Notes under the pieces: generated by a model
Told to the model about the DNA's origin: nothing
The model's input: only the letters and a program-made list of their open reading frames with translations
The model's database searches: none
In this document: in pieces, positions 8,389 to 16,056 of the stretch
Numbering within the stretch: the stretch's first letter is position 1
How the letters are laid out: every line of letters starts with the position of its first letter
Assembly (NCBI GenBank): GCA_025464925.1
Contig: JAODMS010000057.1
Coordinates: forward strand, 1 to 30,188
DNA: 30,188 nucleotides
Direction of reading: 5' to 3'
Source of the DNA: Arthrobacter sp.
Lineage (GTDB): Bacteria; Actinomycetota; Actinomycetes; Actinomycetales; Micrococcaceae
Translations under genes and position numbers: made by a program

Positions 8389-8898
8389 ATGGTCGCAAAA
8401 TTCTTTGGTTCGTTGTTCGGCAGGGGATCGGATTCCCCCTCCGCAGCCGAACAGCCGCCTGCCGCCGATCCTGCGGGGGACGAGCTGGCGGTTACAGCGA
8501 CCGCGCTCGAGGAACTTCGAGGGACGGCACTGGGCAGGGGTGCGGAACTGCCCACCGTCGTGGTATCCCAGATCCTGCAGCTGGTCGACGTCCTCCGTGC
8601 GTTGATCCGCTACATCGAGCGGTCCGGAGCGTCTACCGAGCAGGGCGTGCTCCTGAACGCGGTCATCACCGACTACCTGCCGTCTCCGCTGCGCGCCTAC
8701 TTGATGCTGGGGCCATCCTCACGGACAGACGAATCCGCACAGACCACGGCGTTGCTGGAGCAGCTGGGCACCCTCTATTCCACCGTGCAGAACCTGGACA
8801 ACCAGGTCCGCACCGGGGCCATTACGGAGCTGGCCGTCCATGGCCAGTTCCTCAAGGACAAGTTTGATATTGATGGCCTCCACCTGGAAGGACGCTAG
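8389..8898 (+). CDS. Hypothetical helical protein paired with TelA
   Basis: A 169-residue protein with no firm family assignment. Residues 1-35 are an FGSLFGRG-type basic/aromatic start plus an Ala/Pro-rich linker; residues 36-165 are predicted mostly helical. The central DYLPSPLRAYLML segment, followed by two long helices ending in FLKDKFDIDG, is reminiscent of the YLP-x-x-L-x-x-Y pattern of XpaC-type proteins that neighbour telA in Firmicutes; this is an inference from pattern only. The chosen ATG at 8389 gives weak ribosome-binding-site support. It begins 34 bases after telA and its stop overlaps the next start by one base (TAGTG at 8896-8900), so it is an integral operon member. Confidence 0.8.
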   Translation: MVAKFFGSLFGRGSDSPSAAEQPPAADPAGDELAVTATALEELRGTALGRGAELPTVVVSQILQLVDVLRALIRYIERSGASTEQGVLLNAVITDYLPSPLRAYLMLGPSSRTDESAQTTALLEQLGTLYSTVQNLDNQVRTGAITELAVHGQFLKDKFDIDGLHLEGR

Positions 8899-9449
8899 TG
8901 ACTTCGATGGTTGCGGGCAGCAATGCCGCCCTCACTGCAGAGAACCCCGGCCTTGGCACCGTGCTGCTGGGGATCGGCTGGGACACGGTGCCCAGCCGCG
9001 GTCCGCAGGCCGAACTGGTCCCGATGGTCATTATGTGCGGGCAGGACGGACGCGCCCTCTCGGATGATCACCTCGTGTTCTTCAACCAGATCGCCAGCCC
9101 CGACGGCAGCGTCGCGTTCGCCGGAACCGAAGACCAGGAACAGGTCGACGTCGTTCTCAACCGGGTGCCCGATGCCGTCAGCAAGATCGTGGTGCTGCTC
9201 TATGTCGACCCGGACGTGCGGGGTCCCGGAACCTTCGGGGCCGTTCGGAACACCTACCTGCGGGTCGCCGATGAGGGGAACCGGGAGCTGCTCCGCTTCA
9301 ACGTTCCGCCGGGGAACATGGACAAGATCAACGCCATGATTCTCGGGGAGCTGTACCGGCACGCCGGGGGCTGGAAGTTCCGTGCCCTCGGGCAGGGTTA
9401 CGAGACCGGGCTGGCAGCCGTTGCCGCAGACTTCAACTTGAAGCTCTGA
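8898..9449 (+). CDS. Diverged TerD-family protein lacking the calcium site
   Basis: A 183-residue protein clearly homologous to TerD: GIGWD (25-29), HLVFFNQ (58-64), SPDGSV (67-72), FGAVRNTYLRV, and the C-terminal LYRHAGGWKFRALGQGYETGLAAVAADF. However, the DLDASA strand is replaced by ELVPMVIM (39-46), and the calcium-binding GDN-x-TG-x-G-x-GDDE stretch is absent, leaving a short AGTEDQEQ (75-82). It is therefore probably unable to bind calcium as the canonical copies do and may act as a structural or regulatory subunit. Its GTG start overlaps the previous stop codon by one base, implying translational coupling, and the next gene starts one base after its stop. Confidence 0.93.
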   Translation: MTSMVAGSNAALTAENPGLGTVLLGIGWDTVPSRGPQAELVPMVIMCGQDGRALSDDHLVFFNQIASPDGSVAFAGTEDQEQVDVVLNRVPDAVSKIVVLLYVDPDVRGPGTFGAVRNTYLRVADEGNRELLRFNVPPGNMDKINAMILGELYRHAGGWKFRALGQGYETGLAAVAADFNLKL

Positions 9450-9450
9450 C

Positions 9451-10245
9451 ATGGCCGGGAACCGAAGCACCCTCCGGACCGACCTCGACTACCTCAGCCG
9501 CCGGACGAAACCCGCGCAGCGGCCGGAATCGACGCCGCCTGCCGGTGCGGTCCGGGCGCCGAACCTTCCGACGCCGGACCATGCTACGCCGGGTTCCGGC
9601 GGGTTGACCCTCCACCCCGCCTCTTCCCGTCCAGACCCGGTGCCCCAGGGCTCGACGACGCGTTCCCCGACGGTTTTTGCTCCCTCGTCGCGGTCTGCCC
9701 CGGCGTCCGCGCGCACGGCTGCGGTTCCGGAGCGCGTGTTCCCGGCTCCGGGCTTCGGGAGCGTCCGCCAGTTGGACGAAGCGAACCCTGTGGTGCGCCT
9801 GAACGCGAGACAATCCGCCATTGGCTCCCTTCTGGTGGCAGGCGCCCGCTCGGTCACCTGGGAGGACAGGCACTTCACAACAGGCGCCCGCCATGCGGAA
9901 GGGCACGTCGCGGGAACCCCGGTCAACACCCCCGGGAACCGGCCATTGGCCGACATGCAGGACTCGTCCGGGGTGGTGTCCCTGCGGCACGTCCGGCTGC
10001 TCCGCCGCGCGCTGTTCATCGCCGGGGAGGCGCCGCTGACGATCGGGGTCTTCGACGGCGCCGCGGCCGTGGTGGCCCCCCGGAACGACGCCGGTTCGCG
10101 GGCCGTGCTGTACGTGTCACGGATCGGGGCGGTCCTCGAGCTGCGCGCCGAGTTTGTCCCGGCAGCTGCCGACGACCCGGCCGTGTGGGCCCTGTTTGGG
10201 TTCACGATGACCATTCCGCTGGACCAACGGGTCCTCCTGCGCTAG
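9451..10245 (+). CDS. Hypothetical protein of Ter operon, disordered N terminus plus beta-rich domain
   Basis: A 264-residue protein not assignable to a family by eye. Residues 1-100 are rich in Pro, Ser, Arg and Ala and look disordered (MAGNRSTLRTDLDYLSRR start). Residues 105-264 form a compact domain with alternating strands (VRLNARQSAIGSLLVAG, VTWEDRHFTTG, VVSLRHVRLLRRALFIAG, LYVSRIGAVLELRAEF, WALFGFTMTIPLDQRVLLR). The strand pattern could be a beta-sandwich distantly like TerD, but no TerD motif is present. It starts one base after the stop of the diverged TerD gene and is followed by the lyase gene after 35 bases. It sits exactly between the structural TerD/TelA block and the biosynthetic block, so it may link the two. 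No signal peptide or membrane helix. Confidence 0.82.
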   Translation: MAGNRSTLRTDLDYLSRRTKPAQRPESTPPAGAVRAPNLPTPDHATPGSGGLTLHPASSRPDPVPQGSTTRSPTVFAPSSRSAPASARTAAVPERVFPAPGFGSVRQLDEANPVVRLNARQSAIGSLLVAGARSVTWEDRHFTTGARHAEGHVAGTPVNTPGNRPLADMQDSSGVVSLRHVRLLRRALFIAGEAPLTIGVFDGAAAVVAPRNDAGSRAVLYVSRIGAVLELRAEFVPAAADDPAVWALFGFTMTIPLDQRVLLR

Positions 10246-10280
10246 TCCGGCATCACACCGCAGCTATCACCTAGGGGAAT

Positions 10281-11465
10281 ATGCAGCACTTCAAAGCCTT
10301 GGCCGAATCCGTTCAGGAGCGCTTGTTCCACGTCCGGCCCGAGGTGCTTCACCGCGCCTCCGACCCGGGACTGCTGGCGGTGGCGTTGGGCGCGACCCTG
10401 TACTCTCCGGCGACCCGGCCCGCTCTCGCTCAGGACATCCGGAAGCAAGCCAGATCCGGGTGCCTGAGCACCGTTATTTGCCTTGAGGACGCCGTGCCGG
10501 ACGACGGGGTGCCCGCGGCAGAGGAGAACCTGCTCAAAGCCCTGGCGGAACTCCATGCCCTCAACGAGCCGGCTGAACTGCCGCTGATTTTCATCCGGTG
10601 CCGCACCCCGGAACAGATTCTCGACGTCGGACGCCGGGCCGGTGCTGCCCTGGGGGTCGTCTATGGCTTCGTCCTGCCAAAATTCGAGAATGAGACCGGG
10701 CGGGGCCGCGCCTTTCTGGAGGCGTTGCAGCTGTTGAACGAGGAGTGCGGCCGCACCGGTGATCCGGATGCGCAGGCGCTGCGGGTCATGCCGATCATCG
10801 AGGACCCCGTTACGACGCATCTGGAGTCGCGCGTCCGGGTCCTGACGGACAACCTGGCCCTGATCAACGAGTTCCGCGAGCTGGTCCTGTGTGTCCGGAT
10901 CGGTGCAACGGACATGTCCAGCGCCTTCGGGCTGCGGCGTTCCCGCGACCTGACCATCTATAACGTCAAGGTCGTGGCCAACGTCATCGGCGATGTCGTC
11001 AATATCTTCGGCCGCCCGGGCGACGGCTGGATCATTTCCGGCCCCGTCTGGGAGCACTTCACCAACACGGAACGGGTGCTGCGGCCCCAGCTGCGGTCCA
11101 CGCCTTTTGAAGCCGTCAACGAAGGTAAGCTCCGCCAGCGGATCCTGATGGACAACCTGGACGGCCTCATCCGGGAGATCGAGCTGGACCAGGCCAACGG
11201 CCTGCTCGGCAAGACCGTGATCCACCCCAGCCATGTGCCAGTCGTGCATGCCATGTCCGTGGTGAGCCATGAGGAATACCTCGACGCGCTGGACATCGCC
11301 GGGGACCCGGGAGGCGGCGTCAAGGCGTCGTCGTACGGCAACAAGATGAATGAACTGAAGCCGCACCGGGCCTGGGCGGAGCGCACGCTGCTGCGGGCCC
11401 GGGCCTTCGGGGTCGCCAGGCCCGGCGTCAACTTTGTCGAACTCCTGGAAGCGGGCATGCGTTGA
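10281..11465 (+). CDS. HpcH/HpaI aldolase / CitE-like C-C bond lyase of Ter biosynthetic module
   Basis: A 394-residue TIM-barrel enzyme of the HpcH/HpaI-CitE superfamily, in the subgroup found with Ter genes. Visible landmarks are ICLEDAVPDD near the N terminus, LIFIRCRTPEQ, GFVLPKFENETG with the likely metal-binding Glu, RVMPIIEDP, the LCVRIGATDMSSAFGLRR active-site loop, and GKTVIHPSHVPVVHAM near the C terminus. Homologues cleave or form C-C bonds in (thio)esters or oxo acids; the substrate here is unknown. In proposed Ter pathways it works with PRTase, StiP and HAD enzymes to make a nucleoside-like metabolite. The ATG at 10281 follows TAGGGGA at 10272-10278. The next gene's TTG start overlaps its stop (TTGA), indicating coupling. 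Confidence 0.92.
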   Translation: MQHFKALAESVQERLFHVRPEVLHRASDPGLLAVALGATLYSPATRPALAQDIRKQARSGCLSTVICLEDAVPDDGVPAAEENLLKALAELHALNEPAELPLIFIRCRTPEQILDVGRRAGAALGVVYGFVLPKFENETGRGRAFLEALQLLNEECGRTGDPDAQALRVMPIIEDPVTTHLESRVRVLTDNLALINEFRELVLCVRIGATDMSSAFGLRRSRDLTIYNVKVVANVIGDVVNIFGRPGDGWIISGPVWEHFTNTERVLRPQLRSTPFEAVNEGKLRQRILMDNLDGLIREIELDQANGLLGKTVIHPSHVPVVHAMSVVSHEEYLDALDIAGDPGGGVKASSYGNKMNELKPHRAWAERTLLRARAFGVARPGVNFVELLEAGMR

Positions 11466-14104
11466 GGGCCGTCCAGGCGGACGTTCCGTGGAGCGGTGCG
11501 TATGTGCGGGACGTCCTCGGCGTGGAGCTGGCCTCCGCCGCGGAACGCAGCGTCCTGCCGGTCGAGTCCCTGGTAGGCCTGGCGCTCCGGCGGAATCCGA
11601 AGCGGGCCCACCTGCTGGTGTCCCGGGTCCTCGCCAAGCACGTACCCACCGAACCGGGGATCGCGACCTCGGCCGGGCTGCTGCTTGGCCTCCTGGTCCG
11701 CGAGGAACTTCAGGCCCCGGAGGTGGAGGCCGCCGCGGCGTGCCCGGTCCCGCCACTCGGTGCGCTCATCGACGAGGCCGCGGGAAAGCTTGAATGGCTC
11801 CTGGCCTCGGACCCGGCCGAGAACGGACCTTCTGCAACTGCGGGCCCGGAGACGCGGCGGGCCCGCATGTCTGCGGTGGCTGACCTTTGCAGACTGCTCG
11901 AAGGGCGGCAAACCGACCTTCCCGGCGTCGTGACCATCGGCTACGCGGAAACCGCCACCGGGCTGGGGCAGCTCGTGGCCGGACAACTGGGAACCTACTA
12001 CATCCACTCCACGCGGGAGGCCGCGGGCGCCGCCGGGGTGGCGCCGTATGGCGCCTTCGAAGAGACCCATTCCCATGCCACCTCGCATCAGCTGCTGCCG
12101 ACGAGCCGTGCCGCACTGGACCTGGCCGACACGGTGGTCCTGGTGGACGATGAGCTCAGTACTGGCGCCACGATCATCAACACCATCCGCGAACTCCATG
12201 GCACCGCGCCGCACGGCCGCTACGTCGTCGCGTCCCTGGTTGACCTCCGTTCCGCGGAAGACCATGGCCGGCTTGATGCCCTCGCCGCAGAACTCGGCAC
12301 CCGGATCAGCGCTGTGGCGCTGGCGCACGGAAGTATCCGGCTGCCGGAGCTGCTCGCCTTCGAGGCGGCGGAACTGATCCGCGGCCTCCCGCCCGGCGAC
12401 CAGGCGGGACCAACCCCGGGGCAGATCCAGCTGGTGGACCTGAACGAGGTCGTGCCGCCGGTCCGGAGCGCCCGATTCGGAATCGGAGGACGGCCCGACC
12501 CGCGGCAGGCGGACGGGATCGCCGCAGCCCTCGCGGCGTCCCTCAGCGCCGGAATGGCGCCGGGCGACCGCGTCCTGGTGCTGGCTACCGAGGAATTCAT
12601 GGCCCTCCCGTTGGCCGTCGCAACCCGGCTGCAGGAACTGTGGCCTGACAACGACGTCCGTTATTCGACGAGTACGCGCTCTCCGATCGCGGCTCTGGAT
12701 GAGCCGGGCTACGCCGTCCGATCCGCCGTCGCCTTCAGCAGCGGCGACGACGCCCCGGACGGGCCCGGTCCCCGGTTTGCCTACAACTTCGCGCACCCCG
12801 AAGGGCGGTTCGACACCGTTGTGCTTCTGGCGGAACCCGGAACTCCGGCCTCCCAGCTGGCGGCCCCCGGCAAGATCGCGGAGGCCGTTGCGGGCAGCGG
12901 CGCCGCCGTCCGGCTTGTGCTGCTTCCCCGGCAGGGGCCGTTCCCCCCGCCTCTCGCCGGCCCCTCGTTCGGCTCCTACGCTGCTGAGGACGTGCGGTGG
13001 CTGCTGAAGGACCTCAGCTTCGCGCAGCTGGAGGCCCCGAGTGCCGAACGCGAAGCGTCGATCCAATCCGGCAAGGCCAGCTATGCCGAATCGCTGCCGC
13101 AGGAATATGAGCCCTCTCCCGAGTACGGCGCCCTCTTCCAGGCCGCGCTCGGCAGCTCAGCGGCTCGGATAGCGCACGCCGTCGGCACCCTCACGGAACA
13201 GGTCCTGAAGCTCCGACAGAACGCCCCCGTGCTGGTTTCACTCGCGCGGGCCGGAACGCCGGTCGGGATCCTTATGAAGCGATGGGCCAAGGAAGTCCAT
13301 GGCCTGGACCTGCCGCACTATGCCATCAGCATCGTGCGCGGACTCGGCATCGACCAGGCAGCGCTCGGCTACCTCGCCTCACAGCACGACCCTGAACAGA
13401 TCATGTTCGTTGACGGCTGGACGGGGAAAGGCGCGATCACCCGCGAGCTCGCGGCCGCCGTCGAGCTCTTCCGGAAGACCGACGGCGCGGCTTTCCGGCC
13501 GGACCTGGCCGTCCTTGCGGATCCGGGACACTGCGTGCGAATCTTCGGCACGAGGGAGGATTACCTGGTTCCCTCTGCCTGCCTGAATTCCACCGTCTCC
13601 GGCCTTGTTTCACGCACCGTCTTTAACAAGAAGCTGATCGGACCCGGCGATTTCCACGGCGCCAAGTATTACTCGGAATTGAGTCGTAGCGACGTTTCCA
13701 ACGGTTTCCTGGCCGCCGTCACGGCGGAGTTCCCCGCTGTGCGGGCCGGGGTCCTGGCCGCCGCGGCTTCCTTCCCCGTTGAGATTGAGGCGTTCCCGGC
13801 GGCAAACTGGTCGGGATGGTCCGCGGTAGAGGCCATCAGCCGCGATTTCGGCATCAACAACCTGAACCTGGTGAAGCCCGGAGTCGGCGAGACCACCCGG
13901 GTCCTGCTGCGGCGCGTGCCCTGGAAGATCCTTGTCCATCCGGCCGCGTTCGACGACATTGCGCATGTGCTGCACCTGGCCGAACAGCGCGGAGTCGAAG
14001 TGCTGGAAGTCCCGGGCCTGCCGTACAGCTGCGTCGGCCTCATCCATCCGCTCCACACCCCGGGCGCGACAGGCGCCGACGGCAAGGCGGTGGTCGACGT
14101 ATGA
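11462..14104 (+). CDS. Fused PRTase_2-TRSP-StiP-PELOTA protein of Ter biosynthetic module
   Basis: An 880-residue multidomain protein. Residues 1-300 are an orotate-PRTase-like domain (PRTase_2) with the PRPP loop TVVLVDDELSTGAT at about 224-237. Residues 330-490 are the TRSP domain, with the literal TRSP motif at 405-408. Residues 505-790 match StiP/PRTase_1: SYAAEDVRWLLKDL, IQSGKASYAESLPQEYEP, LVSLARAGTPVGILMKR, and a second PRPP-loop-like FVDGWTGKGAI near 648. Residues 800-875 match PELOTA_1, a putative RNA-binding-like domain (INNLNLVKPGVGETTRVLL, VPWKILVHP). In many genomes, as I recall, the PRTase_2-TRSP and StiP-PELOTA halves are separate genes. The TTG at 11462 overlaps the lyase stop by four bases and has GGAAG about 10 bases upstream. 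The last four bases overlap the HAD start (ATGA). Confidence 0.93.
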   Translation: MRAVQADVPWSGAYVRDVLGVELASAAERSVLPVESLVGLALRRNPKRAHLLVSRVLAKHVPTEPGIATSAGLLLGLLVREELQAPEVEAAAACPVPPLGALIDEAAGKLEWLLASDPAENGPSATAGPETRRARMSAVADLCRLLEGRQTDLPGVVTIGYAETATGLGQLVAGQLGTYYIHSTREAAGAAGVAPYGAFEETHSHATSHQLLPTSRAALDLADTVVLVDDELSTGATIINTIRELHGTAPHGRYVVASLVDLRSAEDHGRLDALAAELGTRISAVALAHGSIRLPELLAFEAAELIRGLPPGDQAGPTPGQIQLVDLNEVVPPVRSARFGIGGRPDPRQADGIAAALAASLSAGMAPGDRVLVLATEEFMALPLAVATRLQELWPDNDVRYSTSTRSPIAALDEPGYAVRSAVAFSSGDDAPDGPGPRFAYNFAHPEGRFDTVVLLAEPGTPASQLAAPGKIAEAVAGSGAAVRLVLLPRQGPFPPPLAGPSFGSYAAEDVRWLLKDLSFAQLEAPSAEREASIQSGKASYAESLPQEYEPSPEYGALFQAALGSSAARIAHAVGTLTEQVLKLRQNAPVLVSLARAGTPVGILMKRWAKEVHGLDLPHYAISIVRGLGIDQAALGYLASQHDPEQIMFVDGWTGKGAITRELAAAVELFRKTDGAAFRPDLAVLADPGHCVRIFGTREDYLVPSACLNSTVSGLVSRTVFNKKLIGPGDFHGAKYYSELSRSDVSNGFLAAVTAEFPAVRAGVLAAAASFPVEIEAFPAANWSGWSAVEAISRDFGINNLNLVKPGVGETTRVLLRRVPWKILVHPAAFDDIAHVLHLAEQRGVEVLEVPGLPYSCVGLIHPLHTPGATGADGKAVVDV

Positions 14105-14991
14105 GGACTGAGCCCGGCGACGCCCCGGTCCTGGTGGCCAGTGACCTGGACCGGACCCTGATCTACTCGGCGAACTCCATCTCGCTGCAGGGAAGCGACC
14201 ATTTGGCGCCCCGGATGGTGGTCTCCGAGGTCTACGATGCGGCTCCGCTGTCCTACATGACACGGGCAGCAGAGGACCTGCTGGCGCGCCTTGGGGAGCG
14301 GAGCGTCTTCGTCCCGGTGACCACCCGGACGCAGGCCCAGTTCGCCCGGGTGCAGCTGCCGGGGCTGGGGCGGGGATACGCCGTGACGACCAACGGGGCC
14401 GCGCTGCTGCACGACGGGGAACCTGACCTTGACTGGTCGCGCCACATCCGGCGCTCGCTGGCAGGCCGTTGTGCACCCCTGGGCGAGGTGCTCGGCCACC
14501 TCACCGGAAGCGCGGCCGTTCCCGAGATCCTGCGGGTGCGCACGGCCGAAGACGTCTTCGTGTATTCGATCGTGAACCGGGAGGAGCTCTCCGACAGCTA
14601 CCTCCAGGAGCTGACGGCCTGGTGCCTTGAGCGCGGCTGGACCACTTCCCTGCAGGGCCGGAAGCTGTACTGTGTGCCGGCCCCGGTCACCAAGGAGGCC
14701 GCGGTCGCGGAAGTCCGGCGGCGGAGCGGTGCCGGCCTGCTCGTTGCCGCTGGCGACTCGCGGCTGGATGCGGGCCTCCTCGAGTTCGCGGACATCTCGA
14801 TCCGTCCCGCGCACGGAGAGCTGCACAGCGATGGCTTCGCCCGGGCGAATCTGACGGTGACCTCGGCAGCAGGGGTGCTGGCCGGGGAGGAAATCCTGCG
14901 GTTCATGAACAGCGTCGTGGCGCGGGTCTCGGCCTCGGGGCGGCTTGCGGAGCTGCGGACCAAGGATCCGGCTACCCCAGCAGCGTATTGA
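14101..14991 (+). CDS. HAD-family hydrolase of Ter biosynthetic module
   Basis: A 296-residue HAD phosphatase of the Cof/sucrose-phosphatase-like type. Motif I is SDLDRT with nucleophile Asp15 and acid/base Asp17; motif II is the VPVTTRT threonine region; motif IV is AAGDSRLDAGLL. The cap lies between motifs II and IV. It probably removes a phosphate from the product of the upstream PRTase-type enzymes. The ATG start overlaps the TGA of the previous gene (ATGA at 14101-14104), so it is translationally coupled and is the last gene of the Ter transcript. Its final 20 bases overlap the 3' end of the convergent hutG, and no intrinsic terminator is visible there. Confidence 0.92.
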   Translation: MRTEPGDAPVLVASDLDRTLIYSANSISLQGSDHLAPRMVVSEVYDAAPLSYMTRAAEDLLARLGERSVFVPVTTRTQAQFARVQLPGLGRGYAVTTNGAALLHDGEPDLDWSRHIRRSLAGRCAPLGEVLGHLTGSAAVPEILRVRTAEDVFVYSIVNREELSDSYLQELTAWCLERGWTTSLQGRKLYCVPAPVTKEAAVAEVRRRSGAGLLVAAGDSRLDAGLLEFADISIRPAHGELHSDGFARANLTVTSAAGVLAGEEILRFMNSVVARVSASGRLAELRTKDPATPAAY

Positions 14992-15958
14992 CCAGCCGCG
15001 CGGCCACCTTGGCCGTGCGGCCGTCGATGTCGAACTCCGGGTTCAGCTCCGCAACATCCAGGTGCAGCAGCTTGCCGCTGGCCGCCACCTGGCGGCACAC
15101 CGCGCTGACCACCGGCAGCGACACACCGTACGCCGCGGGTGCGCTCACCCCCGGGGCAGCCGAGGCCGGCAGCACGTCCAGATCCACGGTCAGGTACAAC
15201 GCGTCCACCTGCGCCAGGAAGGCCGCCACAAACGCGTGCACCGCCTGCGCCGAGCAGTCCTCGTCCAGCAAGTAGTCCACGTCCAGTTCCTGGGCCGCGC
15301 GGAACAGCGCCCGGGTGTTGTTCGGCTCGGAGATCCCGACGACGGCGTATTGCAGTTTCCGGCCGGCGGCGGCTTCCGCGCGAGCCATCTGCAGGAACGG
15401 GGTGCCGGAACTGGGCACAGGTTCATCGCGGAGGTCGAAATGGGCGTCCAGGTTAAGCACGCCCACCCGCAGGCCCTCCCGGACCGCCGACGAGCCGGCA
15501 ATGCCCAGGTAGCTGGCAAAGGCGGTCTCGTGGCCGCCACCCAGCACCACGGGCAATCGGCCGGCGTCGAGCAGCCTGGTGATGGCCAGCCCGGCGCGTG
15601 CCTGGGCCGCCTCCAGGGACTGTCCCGCCACGGTGATGTCGCCGGCGTCGTGCACGTCCCGGCGGAGGTGGAAGGCCAGGGGAGCAAGGGCGTTGCGGAT
15701 CGCCGCGGGGCCGGCCGCGGAGCCCGCACGGCCCTTGTTGCGGCGCACGCCTTCGTCGCTGCAGAAGCCCAGAAGGACGGCCGGGCGGGTGCCGTACGCG
15801 GCGGAAGCCGGTGCGGCCGCTATGGCCGGAGGAGTCCGGGGGGCATACGGGGTGACAGCCTGCCACCAGCGCCGGTGCTCGGCGCCCTCGCCGTCAAAAC
15901 GCCCGCTCCAGGGTTGCGGCGGGACAACAACGGTGGATGCGGGAGTAGCCATGGTCAT
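14972..15958 (-). CDS. hutG: Formimidoylglutamase
   Basis: A 328-residue ureohydrolase (arginase/agmatinase fold) that hydrolyses N-formimidoyl-L-glutamate to glutamate and formamide, the last step of one histidine-degradation route. The binuclear-manganese motifs are intact: GGGHE at 140-144, NLDAHFDLR with DAHFD at 171-175, and VDLDVLP at 258-264. The N-terminal PQPWSGRFDGEG and GFCSDEGVRRNKGR segments are typical of HutG rather than arginase or agmatinase. The start ATG is at 15958; an in-frame Met two codons later is an alternative. It is transcribed opposite to hutUH, 11 kb away, and may share a transcript with the upstream permease gene (98-base gap, same strand). Confidence 0.96.
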   Translation of the reverse strand: MTMATPASTVVVPPQPWSGRFDGEGAEHRRWWQAVTPYAPRTPPAIAAAPASAAYGTRPAVLLGFCSDEGVRRNKGRAGSAAGPAAIRNALAPLAFHLRRDVHDAGDITVAGQSLEAAQARAGLAITRLLDAGRLPVVLGGGHETAFASYLGIAGSSAVREGLRVGVLNLDAHFDLRDEPVPSSGTPFLQMARAEAAAGRKLQYAVVGISEPNNTRALFRAAQELDVDYLLDEDCSAQAVHAFVAAFLAQVDALYLTVDLDVLPASAAPGVSAPAAYGVSLPVVSAVCRQVAASGKLLHLDVAELNPEFDIDGRTAKVAARLVNTLLG

Positions 15959-16056
15959 AGCTCACCCCAGCGGCGGCCCGAAAGCCAGCCGCGCCGCCGT
16001 CGAGCTGTCCGGAATCCCGGAAAACTTCGCTCAGCCGGGGCTTAACTGGCCCGGGG

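Noticed and set aside
10958..13066. 702-codon open frame on the minus strand opposite the lyase and fusion genes
   Set aside because: An antisense shadow with low-complexity composition and no motif, covering two clearly real genes.
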